Origin: Sambucus nigra
Taxonomy: Eukaryota; Streptophyta; Magnoliopsida; Dipsacales; Adoxaceae
Length of the DNA: 64,000 bases
Reading direction: 5' to 3'
Assembly: GCA_949130495.1 (NCBI GenBank)
Contig: OX422217.1
Location: 574,092,606 to 574,156,605 of the forward strand
Positions 1 to 13,045 of this stretch are shown here, piece after piece (the first letter of the stretch is position 1; each line of letters starts with the position of its first letter). Under the pieces are notes generated by a model, which was not told the origin of the DNA, did no database searches, and saw only the letters and a program-made list of their open reading frames with translations. The position numbers and the translations under genes were made by a program.

Positions 1-1552
1 CGGCAGATTCAGACATAGGTAGGTATAAGTACAATCTCTCTCCCATTAGTGGTCGGGAGAGCAGTAGTGGAGATCCCAAGTATTGTTTTAGGTCTTGAAA
101 TGATTTTTCACATTCCTCGTTCCACTCAAAGGTTTTTCTAAGTTCTTTGAATAATGGCAAACACTTATAGGTAGCTCGGGAGATAAATCGATTGAGGTCT
201 GCTACCCTGCCAGTCAACTTCTATACATCTTTCTTACATGAGGTAAATTGCACGTCAATTAATGCTTTGATCTTATTTGGATCAACTTTAATTCCACTAT
301 GATTCATGATGAGACCCAAGAACATCCCCTCATGTATACCAAATATGCATTTAGTTGTATTGAGTTCCGTCTGATGTTTCTCAAGATGGTTAAATGTTTG
401 TCTTAGATATTTGATGTGGATAACATATTTTTTTATCTTGATGAGCATGGCATCCACATATACTTCCATATTCTTCCCTATTTTCTCCTGGAAATGTTTT
501 TCGCCGGCCTTTATATGTTTCTCTGATGTTATTGAGCCCAAAAGGCATAACGTTGTAACAGTAAGTACCCCGGGTGGTGATGAATAATGTACTCTCTCCA
601 TGTCTTCTGGCTTCATGTTGATCTGGTTGTACCCTGAGTAAGCGACTTAGTAACTCATGCCCTGTTGTGGCATCCACCAATTGATCAATCTGGTAAAGAA
701 AATAGATCTTTGAGACAAGATTTAATTAGGTCGGTGAAGTCAACATACATACGCCACTTGTTGTTCGTTTTCTTCACTATTACTATATTAGCCAGCTAAT
801 TTGGGTATTTTACGTTTTTAATGAATTTTTCCTTTTGTAGTTTGTCCACCTCCTCCTGGATGGCCACATTCTTCTCGAGACTAAACACTCACATTTTTTC
901 TTGATCGGCTTAACACCCTTGATGATGTTCAGCTCATGGCATATAAATTTCATATCAAATCCTAGAATGTCTTCATAAGTATAGGCGAACACACTTTTTC
1001 CCTCTTTAAGGAATGTGATTATATCATTCTTAAGGGAAGGTTTCAAGATTTAACCAATTTGTGTGGTCCTCTGAGGTTTATCACCATCCAGTATAATTGT
1101 CTCAGTGACTTTCACAGCTTTCCTTTTCACCAAATAAGCTTCCTCCCGGGGATTGAGGGTCTCAATCTGGTAAGTGGTGGTAATTTTTTTCAACTCCTAT
1201 TGATCGACAGATGTATAGTAGCAATCTTTGGCCTCCACATGATTCCCCTTTACTACGCCAACACCATAGTGAATGAGGAATTTAATGCATTGGTGAACAG
1301 TGGATGGTACTGCTTTAAATTTCTTCAGATCGACTCTATTGAGGATCATATTGTAGGCTGACTGTACATTTTTATCAAGGACGAAGAAACATTTTTTTAG
1401 TTGTACTAGCTGGCCAAGTGCCGATCAAAACTTCCAACTCGATGATTCCTAAAGGATAAACCTATGGGAACCTGCCAATTCTAACCACGGGTGATCTATC
1501 AGTCATTAAAGCAAACAGGAATCTCATCTGGTTCATTCTTAACATCACCGTC
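1..1552 (-). pseudogene. GYP1: decayed Ty3/gypsy pol fragment (protease end to RT)
   Basis: Read on the minus strand, the pieces are colinear with a plant Ty3/gypsy polyprotein. At 1360-1170 is the end of the protease region, with VPSTVHQCIKF. At 1046-810 is the start of reverse transcriptase, with FAYTYEDILGFD and ICHELN. At 680-390 is the RT middle, with RGTYCYNVMPFGL. At 616-221 is the RT palm, followed at 220-1 by the thumb and the start of RNase H, which runs off the window. The catalytic YVDD motif reads YVDA, so a metal-binding Asp is lost. Several frameshifts and stops separate the pieces, so this is a pseudogene. Family knowledge places the FAxTxEDxxGxD and ICHxLN wording in plant gypsy elements; the exact lineage is not certain. 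No LTR of this element is visible here. Confidence 0.85.
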
Positions 1553-2341
1553 GAAAAAAAAATTAATTACTAATCTCCTCTGTTAAATTAAGATGGTGTA
1601 AAATTTTATCTTTCATTATTATAATAACATGCGGAAATAAAATAAATTAACTAAACCATCCATATAAATATAATCTGAGCAATCACACGACAGATATATA
1701 AAGAAATGAGACCGAATAAACCATCGGTTCTCAAATAATCCAACTATAAGTCTTACATAATAAAATTTAATATAAATGCATTCTGATAAATAAACTGGAG
1801 AAATAAATTGTTTGAAGGAAAACACGCCCAAATGAGACACTGAAGAATCCCTATCTGAAAATGAATGAGCTGAAGTATTTAAGGCAACTCTTACAAGCCT
1901 TCACAAATGTTGTAGCTACGCATCCATGGATTGAATCATCAAGTTGGGCGTCCCTGTGGCTAGACACCTAGACTTCTCAGTTAATTGCTCCCTGTAGCTA
2001 TGCATCCTTAGGCTTCTCTGTTAATTGCCTCCGTAACCAAGAAATTTATTCATCTAGATCATCCATGTGTTCTTCATATAGGTTGACTAATCATGATATT
2101 ATTTCTATACAAGTCGTTCAAACCAGGCCTTTTGGGTGTGCGTCCTCTTGACCTCATTTCACTAGTAGCTGGAAGGGACATTGAGGGTGTAAGAGTCTAT
2201 TTTATAATTGCTCATTTTATTTTTATTTGGCTTATCCCATTACACCTCACTCACCTTTATGACTACTTTCAAGTATTCGAAGAGAAGAAGTTAATGACAT
2301 TTGGAAGATTGAAGATCATTCATCACAAAATCATTCAGAAG
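1553..2341. other. Unassigned AT-rich spacer between GYP1 and SIR1
   Basis: No protein similarity is recognisable in either strand. The stretch near 1600-1640, with a run of AT and the word catgcggaa, resembles sequence inside the LTRs of NA-B. It could therefore be a fragment of a related LTR, but this is weak. The short reading frames here have no family signature. Confidence 0.4.
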
Positions 2342-3279
2342 TGTTATGAGGTGGTTTGGTAACGACTTTAATTATCCCGAGGTTATTTTCAAAGAGCTTG
2401 CATTTAAAAGTTTTCAAAATATTTTAAAATTATTTTTAAAAGAATTTTTGTAAAATTTTCTAACTCGTTAGAATAAGATTGGTATGTCGTTTGAAAGAGT
2501 TGCATCAGGTCGTTCGAACGAGGTTCCCATGTTCGAATGAGATCTGAAACATCGCCTTTTGGGTATGCTCTGGAATGTAGTTTGAAGTTTTGTTGGAAAT
2601 CGTTTGAAGGAGAAAGGCTCCATCGGTTAAACAAGGTGGCAACTCATTCGAACGACTACGCATGTTTTTTTTAAAACATATCTTTTTAGATTTTTAGTCC
2701 CTTTCCCTATAAATAGAGATGCGGGATTAGACTTTTTGTAAAGCCTTTTTAGAGTTCTTTTTGTGGTCAAACTCTTTAATTTTTTCATTCAAACCCCTTG
2801 GATCTTTGAAGATCTCTTTTCCAAACCAAGAAGAACAAATTCCAAGTTCAAAAGCCCTTGTAGATATTTTCTCTACTGCTGAATTGTGGAGTCGAGGGTC
2901 TATTGCTAAAGAAGAAATGAATTAAAAATTCCTAAGGCTGATCAGTGGACACCGAGGTAAGAGCTGCTTGTTATGGACGATATTAGACCGTGCCGTATCT
3001 GTTGAAGATTTGAAGATATCTCTGAATTATACTTAGTGGATCTATAAGTAGTTTGTAAGTTGTCTTGTGTCTATCAAATTCTTTAATTGTGCTGAAATCA
3101 AAGGTTTTTCCCGAAAGGGATTTTTTCTTAAATTCTTCTTCTGCTTGTTTGGTTTTGAAATTGGCTTCATAATTAGTATTGCATGTTCACTAAATTAAAT
3201 CAAGATAAAATATGGTAAAAAAGTGAATTTGTGTATTTGACCTAAGATATGAGTAATCTGTATAACCCTTGCTTTCTCA
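2342..3279 (+). repeat. Putative 5' LTR of SIR1
   Basis: The right boundary is well supported: the sequence ends in ctca, and three bases later the primer binding site tggtatcagag begins. The left boundary is a guess at the tgttatgagg at 2342. The segment contains a TATA box at 2708 and an exact TCGTTCGAACGA palindrome at 2510. No second LTR copy was found to confirm its extent. Confidence 0.5.
2708..2715 (+). promoter_or_regulatory. TATA box in SIR1 5' LTR
   Basis: The sequence tataaata lies after ccctttccc, about 570 bases before the PBS. This is the usual place for the U3/R boundary of a plant copia LTR. Confidence 0.5.
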
Positions 3280-3282
3280 AAT

Positions 3283-3293
3283 TGGTATCAGAG
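3283..3293 (+). other. SIR1 primer binding site
   Basis: The sequence tggtatcagag is complementary to the 3' end of initiator tRNA-Met, the usual plant copia primer. It sits three bases after the LTR end and 43 bases before the gag ATG at 3337. Confidence 0.75.
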
Positions 3294-3336
3294 TTACTTA
3301 CACTAATCTTGTATGTTATCTTAAAATTAGGTTTTT

Positions 3337-5165
3337 ATGGATAATTTGTATAATAGGCTAACTATTTTCGATGGGTCTTATTATTCTTATTGGAAATCTC
3401 GAATGAGGTCAGCTTTGAAAGAGATTGATGAGCATGTATAGCTTATTTATTAAAGAGGGTGGAAAAGACCCATGGTGACTAATGGCGATGTCATAAGTAC
3501 TAAACTCATCACCACTTGGACGGAGGATGAACTAAAATGGAGTAATTTTAACTCATGCAGATTAAATGCGATTTCTGAAGGCGTCACCCCTGACAAGTTC
3601 CACCGCATCAAGATGTGCACCACCTCTAAGCAAGCATGGCATATTCTCCAAATAACTCACAAGGATAACAATGATGTGAAGGCTTCTAAGCTTTAAATTC
3701 TCACTATAAAGTTTAACTATATTACTATGCTAGAAACTGAGTCATTTGATGAATGTTATGCACAATTATTTCATATCATTAACTCTAACTTTAATTTAAG
3801 TGAGAGAATTCCTGAGACGCACGTTGTGAAAAATATTTTGAGATCCCTTCATTCTCAATTTATTCCTAAGGACTCTCTCCTTAATTTGTTGGGAATTTTA
3901 GATACACTTAGATTAGAAGAACTCGTAGGAGACCTTCAAACTTATGAAGTCGATATGTTTCCCAAAATTGTTAAGAGAAAAGAAAAGATAATTGATTTGA
4001 AAGTTTTATCTAAAAAGAAATAGGAGATTTTACCTTACTCCGCATATGATTTTAATCTAGATGATCTTGCCCACTTTGTAAAAAAAATTCAAGCTAAGAA
4101 AAGAAAATACTCCTAAAGAAAATAAAAGTTTTAAGAAAGATAAAAATTATAAATTAGGCAAGAAAATTTTTAAAAAGCAAGAGGAAAGTACCCTAATAAA
4201 GATAAGGAGAATTGTTATGAGTGAGAGGGTAAAGGTTATAAAGCTCACGAGTGTGATACGAGGTTAATGGTATAAGGCAAAGGCAAATCTACCTTCAATG
4301 CCACTCTTAGTGATAGCGGTGTCGATTTAGTGGATTTCGGGAACGAATTACCACATGGACATAACTTCATCGCGTTCATAGATAGTCATGTTAGTACATG
4401 GAGTAAACCTCACTCTGATGAGGAAGCTTCTAAATATGATGACCTTGATAGTGAGTATATTCGTTTCAGAGAGAATGAGGGAGATAAAGTTTTGAATGAG
4501 GGTGAAAGTGACCTTCAATGTAGTTACACCGAGCTTTACGCTGAGTCCTTTAATGAAAAAGTAAAATAAGAGTTTTCCACATAGGGTGTTAGATTTAGAG
4601 AAGGAGTAGAGAGATTAAAAAGAGAGGGAGTCCTTAATGAGAGTTTTTTTCGAAGAGAGAGTCATTTTAGTGGATAGGTAAAATGGTGACTTGACCAACA
4701 AAGTGGCTAGTCTTATGAGATATCTTCAATATTTATTAGAGACTTGTGAGAAACTTAAAATCCTTGTATCCCAACTCGAGAAAGATCTTGACTGTGCCGA
4801 GGAGGTCAAGGTTACTATAGAGGATACATCGAAGAAGGTAGAAAAATGTTCCTCAGTCCCGCTTTCATTTTTAGGGAGAGGCCAAGAATAGATTACGATG
4901 GTGCATCCACTTCCCATGCCGCACTGGAATCGATTACTAAATTTGAGGTAGATACTTATGGTCCTCGACCTAACCCACATAAGAAAGTTCAACCTAAACA
5001 ACCAAACCAAGTTAGACCTAAAAAAGTCTATGTTTGCACCTATTTCCGAATGAGAGGTCTCCTTAGGGAATTCGTTTATAAGTTAGGAAGAACTAAATGT
5101 ACACATACTACAGTGCACCACTAGAGCGACTTTTCTAGTCTTAGAGAGCAAGTTGATTTTTAAAT
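3337..5165 (+). pseudogene. SIR1 gag, broken
   Basis: Copia gag forms the particle that packages element RNA. The start at 3337 is chosen because MDNLYNRLTIFDGSYYSYWK matches the usual N-terminus of the UBN2/gag-polypeptide family. The frame breaks after about 40 codons and resumes at 3472-4023 with KAWHILQITH-type and ILRSLHSQF-type wording. A first zinc knuckle at about 4213-4254 has a stop in place of its second Cys and Tyr in place of the His. A coiled-coil stretch lies at 4690-4880. A second knuckle at about 5028-5075 (CTYFRMRGLLREF) has lost nearly every metal ligand. Many in-frame stops are present. SIR2 is inserted directly after 5165, and the reading continues at 15042. Confidence 0.75.
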
Positions 5166-7149
5166 TGAAAAACTGTTACTAAAGCCGTTTAATACAAGAT
5201 TAAACTATTAAAGTAACTCCGAAATATTTTTTGAAGAAACTCTTTTCTAGAAATCGAATCAGTTTTTAATCACAAGACGTGTTTAAAATTTGCACGAGAT
5301 CAGTTCAAGATTTGCTAACTAGTTTTGAAAAACAAAACTAAAACAGTTTTAAATCAGCACACTAATCAGAATGAGATGAGATGATGTAGAAAGATTAATG
5401 ACAAGATATTTTTAACGTGGTAAAACCTCACCTAACTGAGGAAACATCCACGACTCCCTCTACGGAGTAAAAAGAAAAATCCACTAAAACAAAATATAAC
5501 AATTACAAACTATATAACACACATGCACATAAATCAGACCTATACAAGTTTAGGAATGTACCCACTGGTGTCCTTCTAACTTTTTTGCAATTCTGATTGT
5601 TGATGTTGTTCTCCCAGTTTGGTAACTTCACTTTGTTCCAGTCTTTACGTCGACTCTTGTTTCAAGATCTTATTACCAACACTTTCATTGTTGTAGCGTG
5701 TAAGTGTTTGTGATGGTGATCAAACACATGCATGCACACACTCACGCTTATTTTTACAAACATTCCTAGCAAATTACAAATCAGATCTATATGCTGTGAT
5801 TTTTAGTCTCTCTCTTCTTAGGAAACTTGAATCTTATTTGACCTTTAAGATTAACCCAGAATCCACGACTATCTTGCTCAGAAGACGTATCAAGATCTTA
5901 ATCAATTTCAGGGTTTTGAAATTGAAAACCGCCAAGTGTGATTCCAACTAGGTCAAAGTTCTTGTTTCAAAAGAACTAGAAACAGACAATATTATTGTTG
6001 ATTTTGAGTATGAAAAAATTTACAGAAAACAATCAACAACAAATTTCTCAAGATGAAAAACAATAAATGAAGATCTAGGTTTAATGTTACATAAAATGCT
6101 CAGATTTAAAATTTCTATGAAACAGATATGAAAATCTAGCTTAATCCTTAAGTTTGACACAAGATCTTAAAACGAAGAGGTTACAGCACGAAACCACTAA
6201 CAAACCACCCTCAAAACTCTCAAACACTCAAGGTTGTGTTTGGGATAAAACTTGTTTTGATAAATGTATTAGGGTTTGAAAAGGGTTTGGATGAATTTAG
6301 GGTGAGGGTTTTTAACTCTGGTTTCTCTCTCTCTTATCTCTCTTCTCTTTCTTCTCTCTCTTCTCTCTTCTCTCTCTAAAATGACAAAGTAGCAAAAGTC
6401 TTCTAATGGCTGAGGGTTACCCTCCTTATACAGGCGGTTGAGAAGGATCGAGAAGGGGGAGGTAAATCGAGGGTTGAGATTAAGTCAAGCAACCTTGACT
6501 TCCATCCAACGGTTAAAGGTAAGCGGTTTCTTATGAGGCTTGTGATTGGATGAGAGATGTTCACAAGGATTGGGACAAGGACGCATGAAGATCGTCGATT
6601 AACTCAATCCAAGGGCTAATAAAACATGCTAGTTTACTCTCTTAGAAGAAACACACAAACATCCAATAGGGAAGCAACTGGTGTAAGGCAAACAGAGGAT
6701 ATCAAATGCGCGTCTAAACTTAATTACATAGACACACTGACTTCTCTAGCGCTTTCGGTTCCTACCCAAGGAAACATTTCAGGGAAAAAACCAATAACCA
6801 TTATTTATATAAAGACCCCAAAACTGTTTAATTCCATTTTTAATTAAGAAAAAATTATTTTAAAATCTTTATAAATTCCCAAAAATTATAAAAAATGATT
6901 TTAAGGGAAATTAACACACACAACATACATACAAATAATTTAAACAATATGTGAACAATGTATGCAGTTCTAAAGTGTGTGAATGACAGTGAATATACCT
7001 TGATCTATCCAATAAGAGTAATGAATTGAATTGAAGAGTCTGAGGCTCTTTAGTATCTAGGATGGGGACCCAATTTTATCTCTATTTCCAAACTAGATGA
7101 GCACTTATACAATGTAGACTCAAGTGAGTCAAGAGTATAAGGTGCTTCA
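5166..7149 (-). repeat. SIR2 3' LTR
   Basis: It matches 13060-15041 along its full length with scattered substitutions and small indels. Termini are tg...ca. On the minus strand a TATA-like tataagg lies near 6428. A TC-rich microsatellite occupies about 6323-6377. Confidence 0.92.
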
Positions 7150-7163
7150 ATCTCCCTCTTTGG
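7150..7163 (-). other. SIR2 polypurine tract next to the 3' LTR
   Basis: On the minus strand the sequence ccaaagagggagat ends exactly at the LTR, as expected for the plus-strand DNA primer. A second tract (tgggggagaaa, minus strand) lies at about 7424-7437. Several purine tracts in one element is a known Sirevirus trait. Confidence 0.75.
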
Positions 7164-7484
7164 AAATATGAGACAAAATATCCTTTGAGTCATTTTCGAC
7201 TCGTAGGGAAACAAAAAGAAAAGGAAAAACCTATTCCTATACAAAAAATTCTATCTACCCATTTCCTAGAAAAAGAAAATTACATAACTCAACTAATTAC
7301 AATTTAATACCCTATTACAACTGTTGAATGTAACAGAGAATAACTGTACAGAATCCTATAAATAATCACTATGATCAAGTTCTTTAGAATATGTACAAAA
7401 TAAATGACCTCATTAGACTCTAATTTCTCCCCCATTTTGTCTCAAATGGACAAAGGGAAAAACTATGTAAATCCAAGAGTTTAT

Positions 7485-8026
7485 TCAGCACACCATTCCA
7501 ATTGATTTACGTAAACAAATGAATCTATTGTAATCTAAAGGTTTGGTAAACATATCTGCGAGTTGCAATTCAGTAGGAAGATAATTGATTTCTAATTCCT
7601 TAGTCTCAACTAATTCGCAAATAAAATGATGTCTTATTTTTATGTGTTTTGTTCGCGAGTGTTGAACAGGATTTTTAGATATATTGATTGCGCTTTGATT
7701 ATCACAGTAGAGATGTAATTGTTCCACTTTAATACCATAATCACTTAGCATTTGCTTGAGCCAATGTAATTGAGCACAGCAACTGCCAGCGGCTATGTAT
7801 TCGGATTCAGCAGAAGATAATGAAGTGTAGTTTTGTTTCTTACTACTCCAACCTACCAAATTATTACCAATATAATAACATGCGCCTAATGTGCTCTTTC
7901 TATCGTCAGTACATCCTGCCCAATCAGCATCAGTGTATCCTATTATAGTGCTAGGAGTATCATTGGTGTACTATAGTCCCAAGTTTAGAGTGCCTTTAAT
8001 GTATTTTATGATTCTTTTAACACACG
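7485..8026 (-). pseudogene. SIR2 RNase H domain
   Basis: RNase H removes the RNA strand during reverse transcription. In the minus-strand reading the domain starts near 7980 with GYTDADWAG, continues with SSAESEYIAAGS and LYCDNQSAINISKNPVQHS, and ends at 7485 after MFTKPLDYNRF. The acidic residues of the three motifs (Asp, Glu, Asp) are present. NPVQHSRTKHI followed by RHHF is typical of Sirevirus-type elements. It is joined to RT in the same polyprotein, and one stop near 7970 breaks the link. This is the last coding part before the purine tracts and 3' LTR. Confidence 0.88.
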
Positions 8027-9205
8027 TTAAATGTCTCTCTTTAGGATTTTTTTTTTATAACGGGCACACACGCAAACAGCGTACATAATGTCAGGATGCG
8101 AGGCAGTAAGATATAGTAAGGTTCCAATCATACTACGATAAATGGTTGGATCTATGGATTTCCCAGTTTCATCTTTAGATAGTTTGATCGTAGTACTCAT
8201 GGGAGTTTTAGCATCTTTAGCACTCTCAAGGCCGAATTTTTTAATAATCTCTAATGCGTATTTGGATTGCGAAATGAATAATCCTTCTGAATTTTGTATG
8301 ACTTGAAGTCCTAAGAAAAATTGTAACTCCCCCATAAGAGACATTTGAAATTCTTTATGCATAATTTCAGAAAAAGATTTAACTTCATTTGGGGAGGTTG
8401 GTCCAAATATGATATCGTCTACGTAAACTTGAGCTATAATGATATGTTTGTCAAAATGTTTGACAAAAAGGGTTTGATCATTTCCTCCTCTCTTAAAACC
8501 TTTGTCTAAGAGAAAGTTGGAAAGGCGCTCATACCAGGCTCTTGGTGCTTGTTTTAGGCCATACAAAGACTTTTTAAGACGAATGACATGATTTGGAAAT
8601 TTAGGGTCAATGAACCCTTTTGGTTGTTCTACATATGTCTCCTCAGTCAAAATTCCATTAAGGAAGGCAGATTTGACATCCATTTGGTAAAGCATAAAAT
8701 GTAAGTAGCAGGCTATGGCAAAGAGAAGACGAACAAATTCTAATCAAGTAATAGGAGCAAAAGTCTCAGTAAAATCTATTTCCTCTATTTGAGAGTATCC
8801 TTGAGCAACTAATTTGTCTTTGTTTCTAATGACTATCCCAATTTCATCAGAATTATTTTTAAATATCCAACGTGTGCCAATAACCTTTTTGTGATCAGAC
8901 CTAGGTACAAGATATCAAACATCATGAATGACGAATTGAAGAAGTTCTTCCTGCATTGCAGAAATCCAATGAGGATCATTCAATGCATCATTAACATTAT
9001 TTTGTTCCACAAGGGAAACAAAACATGCATAATGAGCAAAGTTTCTTAATTGAGATATTGTACGCACATGTTCACTAGGGTTACCAACAACGTTATCTAT
9101 GGGATGGTCTTTAGAAACCCAATTAGGTACTTCAGGTGTCTCAATTGGTAAAGAATCATCTATTTCTGGAGAGTCATTTTCTAAAACATTTTCAGACTCT
9201 ACCAT
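8027..9205 (-). pseudogene. SIR2 reverse transcriptase domain (RVT_2)
   Basis: The domain copies element RNA into DNA inside the particle. On the minus strand it starts with NDPHWISAMQEELLQF near 8980, loses the frame briefly, and continues through DVKSAFLNG, KKSLYGLKQAPRAWYERL, VYVDDIIFG and MGELQFFLGLQV. The catalytic YVDD is intact. In-frame stops near 8914 and 8741 and a frame change near 8045 break it, so full translation is unlikely without correction. Integrase lies upstream and RNase H downstream in the usual copia order. Length is normal for the family. Confidence 0.9.
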
Positions 9206-10601
9206 AATAGTTGGGTTCTCCAGTCTTACTATCTACAGTAGTGTCACTTACAATAACGTTTATGGATTCCATTAAGGTCTTAGTGCGAAGATTATAGACA
9301 CAGTATGCTCTACTGTTAGGAGAGTATCTCAGAAAAATGGCTTTATCTCCACGAGTCTCAAATTTAGATAACTGTTCTCTGTCTTTGCAGACATAACACA
9401 TACTACCAAAGGTTCTAAGGTACTTAAGATTGGGTTTTTTCGCATACCAAATTTCGTAAGGAGTTTGTTTAGAGTTGTTTCTAAGATAGGCCCTATTTAT
9501 AATGTGACACGCAGTACGAATAGCTTCTACCCAAAAATACTTGGGTAAGGTTTTTGCATGAATCATAACTCATGCCATATCTTTAAGGGTACGATTCTTT
9601 CTCTCAGCTATACCATTCTATTGAGTAGTCTTAGGAGCACTAAATTCATGTTTGTAACCATTATAGTCACAATATTCTATAACCCCAGTATCAATGAATT
9701 CTCCACCTCTATCACTACGAATCCTATTTACTTGAGAGTCTTTCTCATTTTCAATTCGAAGTAAAATCTTCAAAAAGGTTTGAAATGTGTCAGACTTTTG
9801 TTTTAAGAAAGCTACCCAAGTAAATCTAGTGAAGTCATCAACGATAACAAGAATATAACTGTGTCCACAGAGACTAACAGTTCGAGAAGGACCCATAAGG
9901 TCCATATGGATGAGCTCCAGCGATTTAAAGGTAAGGATATCTTTGAATTTCTTATGAGGATCCTTAACAATTTTTCCTTCTTGACAAGAACCACAGACAA
10001 TGTTAGAAATAGGTTTAATCTTAGGAATGCCTCTAACTATTTTTTGAGAAGACAATCTACTAAGGTTTTCGTAATTTATGTGACCCATACGATTATGCCA
10101 TATCTCATTGTCATCAATTCTGGCAATGTTACAGACCTCAGCACTATTTTGAACAGTATAACAATTGTTCGGAGTCCTGAGTCCTGTAATAATGCACTCA
10201 CCTTTTTCATTTAAATTTTTATAATTGTTCCTTGAAAAGGTGACAGTATGATTTGAGTCACAAAATTGCGAGATACTGAGCAGGTTTGCCTTAAGACCTT
10301 TTACTAGAAGAACATTTTCAAGTAAAGGTAATCCTTCTTCTTGGAGTGTTCCTTTACCAATGATTTGAGATGATACACCATCACCAAAAATAACTTTTCC
10401 TCCAGCAAAGCTGGTTTTGTTTAAGAGTTTGGTATCATCCCCAGACATGTGTTTTGAACATACAGAGTGTAAATACCAAGCAGAGGGAGTGTGTTCAGCT
10501 TTTAAAGCAGTAATAACAATATTACACTTCATCTGGGGTAATAGCTCATCTTTTCTAACCCAAACAGCTCTTGTTTTCATTTTGCGCTTATTTTCTCTCA
10601 A
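9192..10601 (-). pseudogene. SIR2 protease and integrase domains
   Basis: The protease matures the polyprotein, and integrase inserts the cDNA into the host chromosome. On the minus strand the protease region reads WYLHSVCSKHMSGD where the family has an Asp-Ser-Gly active site. The catalytic Asp is His and Gly is Val, so this protease should be dead. The GAG-pre-integrase and HHCC zinc finger follow (WHNRMGHINYENL, then CGSCQEGK). The DDE core has HMDLMGP, RSDRGGEF and GIAERKNRTL. A stop at about 9617 lies just before GIAERKN, and a second stop lies shortly after, near 9570. The later part, 9566-9192, holds AIRTACHIINRAYLR and the C-terminal region. RT follows directly. Confidence 0.88.
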
Positions 10602-10850
10602 TTAATAAAATTTGCGAGCATTAGATTTTTGTTGAAAAATGTTTTGCGCATGAGGCTGAATTTTATGGAAAGTATGAGCATTTGGTTTAGAAAAGTGTCT
10701 CAAAATCCTTCTTGGAAATGATCTTTTAGGTTAGTCTTCCTCCTTCTATAGTAGAGTTTTTGTCTGGTTGTCTAGGAAGAACATAATTGTTACGTCTTCT
10801 CCTAGAATAGTTAAAGTTTTGGTACACATGAGTAATAGAGACAGGTTTGA

Positions 10851-12986
10851 CTAACGTTTAGAGTAGCATCCTTCAAAGGAATGACCATATAAGTCACAGT
10901 AAGAGCAAAACAAGTTGCTCGAAGTTGGTATATCTTTAGGAAAGTCTCTAAGTATAGGCTTGATGAAATTTTGAGGTTGAACCTTATTCCTAGGGAGTAC
11001 AGTTTGAAAGACCGAATCACTCTTCCTAATAGGAGGGCAGACATATTTATTCGTAGGTGGACTTTCACACTTAAAGCAACTCGATTCCCCAATATCAAAC
11101 TTAGATTGGTTTTTGTCAAACTCATTTTTCAGAGAATGAAAGTCTGGACAAGTTTCTACAGGTCTTTTACCTCCTGACACAAACTTTATTGGTTCAAGGA
11201 TTTTATTTTGAGTCTTCAAATTGGGGCAAAAGCCTATTCCAGTTCGATCATCAGAATTGGTTTTGGAATAAGCAACAAATCCATCAAAATAGTTTGAGTT
11301 ATTTTAAAATTTAGCAAATTTTTTAAAAACTGTTGTTGTCTTTTCTTTAGATTGTTCCAATTCTAATAATGTCCCTTTATATCTTTTCTCTAGGTTTTCA
11401 TTTTCTTCGATCAAATTCTTCAATTTTTGATCAAAAGTTTTAACTTCATTTTCATAAGTTAGACATTGGGTAGTATACTCTTCAGCGTTAAGTTTAACCA
11501 TCAGACTTAGGTCTTCTAATTTCTTGGTGAGATCTTTCACTATCTTTTCTAGTCTAGTGCTTTTCTTGAGAGTTTTTGCATAAAGTGTGTGAATGTCAGG
11601 GAGGTCTTCAGTGTCTAAGTCACTAAGTGCAGTGTGTGAAGTGACCCCTAAGGATTCATTTCTTGAACTCACGCACCCATAGACATCGTCATTATCGCAT
11701 TCCCTTTGACTCACACACCCCGTGGCAGAACTAGCAATATTCTCATAAATTAAAGCATCTAAACCAGTAGCAGCATGATTCACAAAAGCAGGAGTAGAGT
11801 TATTATCATCATTCTCATACATAGGCATATCATCATTGTATATAATCTTAGCAAATAAAGACATGCAAGGATAAAAAACATCAGAAGAGTCAGGTTCCTC
11901 ATTCTCAGAATCACTTGAATCATCCCACGTTTTGCAAATGTTGGCCCTAGTATGTTTATTGGCAGTGTTCATTTTCACTCTACAGTCTTGTGCTATGTGT
12001 CCTAGTTTTCCACATCTATAACACTCAATGTTCTTAAAGTCTTTGTTGAGTCTCATGTCCTTATGATGTTTATATTGACCTTTCTCATGAGGTTTGTAGT
12101 TAAACTGAATTGGATAATTTGGCTTGCCTTATCCATTTGCCAATTTATTTTTAAAATTGACAATTTTCTTAAATTGTTTTGAAATTAAGGCAATTTGATT
12201 ATCCAAACTATCTATATCACATTCCTCATCAGAGTCATCAGTGGGAATAGTAAGCTCAGGTTTCATCAACTTACTGGAAAAACTCAAGTTGGAACTAGTC
12301 TGTTTCTTATGGGACTGAGTCATTTGTTTCTTAAATTCTAATTCCATTTCCACAGTTTGCAGTTTACTACTGAATAATTCAGGAGTGAGATTTTGATCAC
12401 ACATTTCCTCAATGGCATATCTTTTGTTGTCAAATTTCTATGGCAATGATCTCGGAATTTTAGATACAATTTCATGTCTTTCATATGTTATCCCATTAGC
12501 ATGCAGTTTCGTCACAATGCCAGTCAATTTCATGTAGAAGTCATCAAAGGTTTCAGAATCTGACATAATTAGGGAGTTATACTGCTGAACAAGCATTTGA
12601 GTTTTAGCAGCCTTAAATCTAGTGTCACCTTCATGTGCAGTGATCAGTGTATCCCAAGCTTCCTTAGAAGTGGCACAAGATGAGATCCTTTTGAACTCAT
12701 GTTCATTTATGGACATAAATATGGAATTCTTGCCTTTATTATTGTTTCGAGAAGTTTGCTTCTCTTCTTGTGTGAACTCACTTAATGCTTTCTTAATCCT
12801 CTCATTACTTGCTTCAGTGGCTGGTTTAGTAGGATAAGTGTAACCATTTTCAACAATATCCCAGACATCATCTCCCAAGGTTCCTTGTATGAAAGCAACC
12901 ATTCTTACCTTCCAGCAAGCAAAGTTGTTTCCATCAAAGAGTGGGGGTCTGGTCAAGTTACCAAATCTTTCATTTTTCTCGTCCAT
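10851..12986 (-). pseudogene. SIR2 gag with two zinc knuckles
   Basis: Gag builds the virus-like particle and binds element RNA. The start at 12986 (minus strand) is supported by RPPLFDGNNFACWKVRM, the typical UBN2/gag N-terminus, 59 bases after the PBS. A stop after SKIPRSLP (about 12438) and later frame changes divide it. Next are a Ser/Thr-rich linker (12404-12129) and a CCHC knuckle CYRCGKLGHIAQDC (about 12015). An acidic region and a long coiled coil follow (about 11590-11310). A second knuckle, CSYCDLYGHSFEGC, lies near 10890. Two knuckles flanking a coiled coil fit Sirevirus gag. SIR1 has the same arrangement in worse condition, and NA-B keeps only the distal half. Confidence 0.87.
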
Positions 12987-13045
12987 TGTTTTGATTTTAA
13001 GAAAACAATTTCAGAAACACAAGATCTGTTAAAAAGATTTCCAAA

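Noticed and set aside
1059..1361. 100-codon plus-strand frame
   Set aside because: It is the shadow of the minus-strand gypsy protease-RT region, which has clear family wording.
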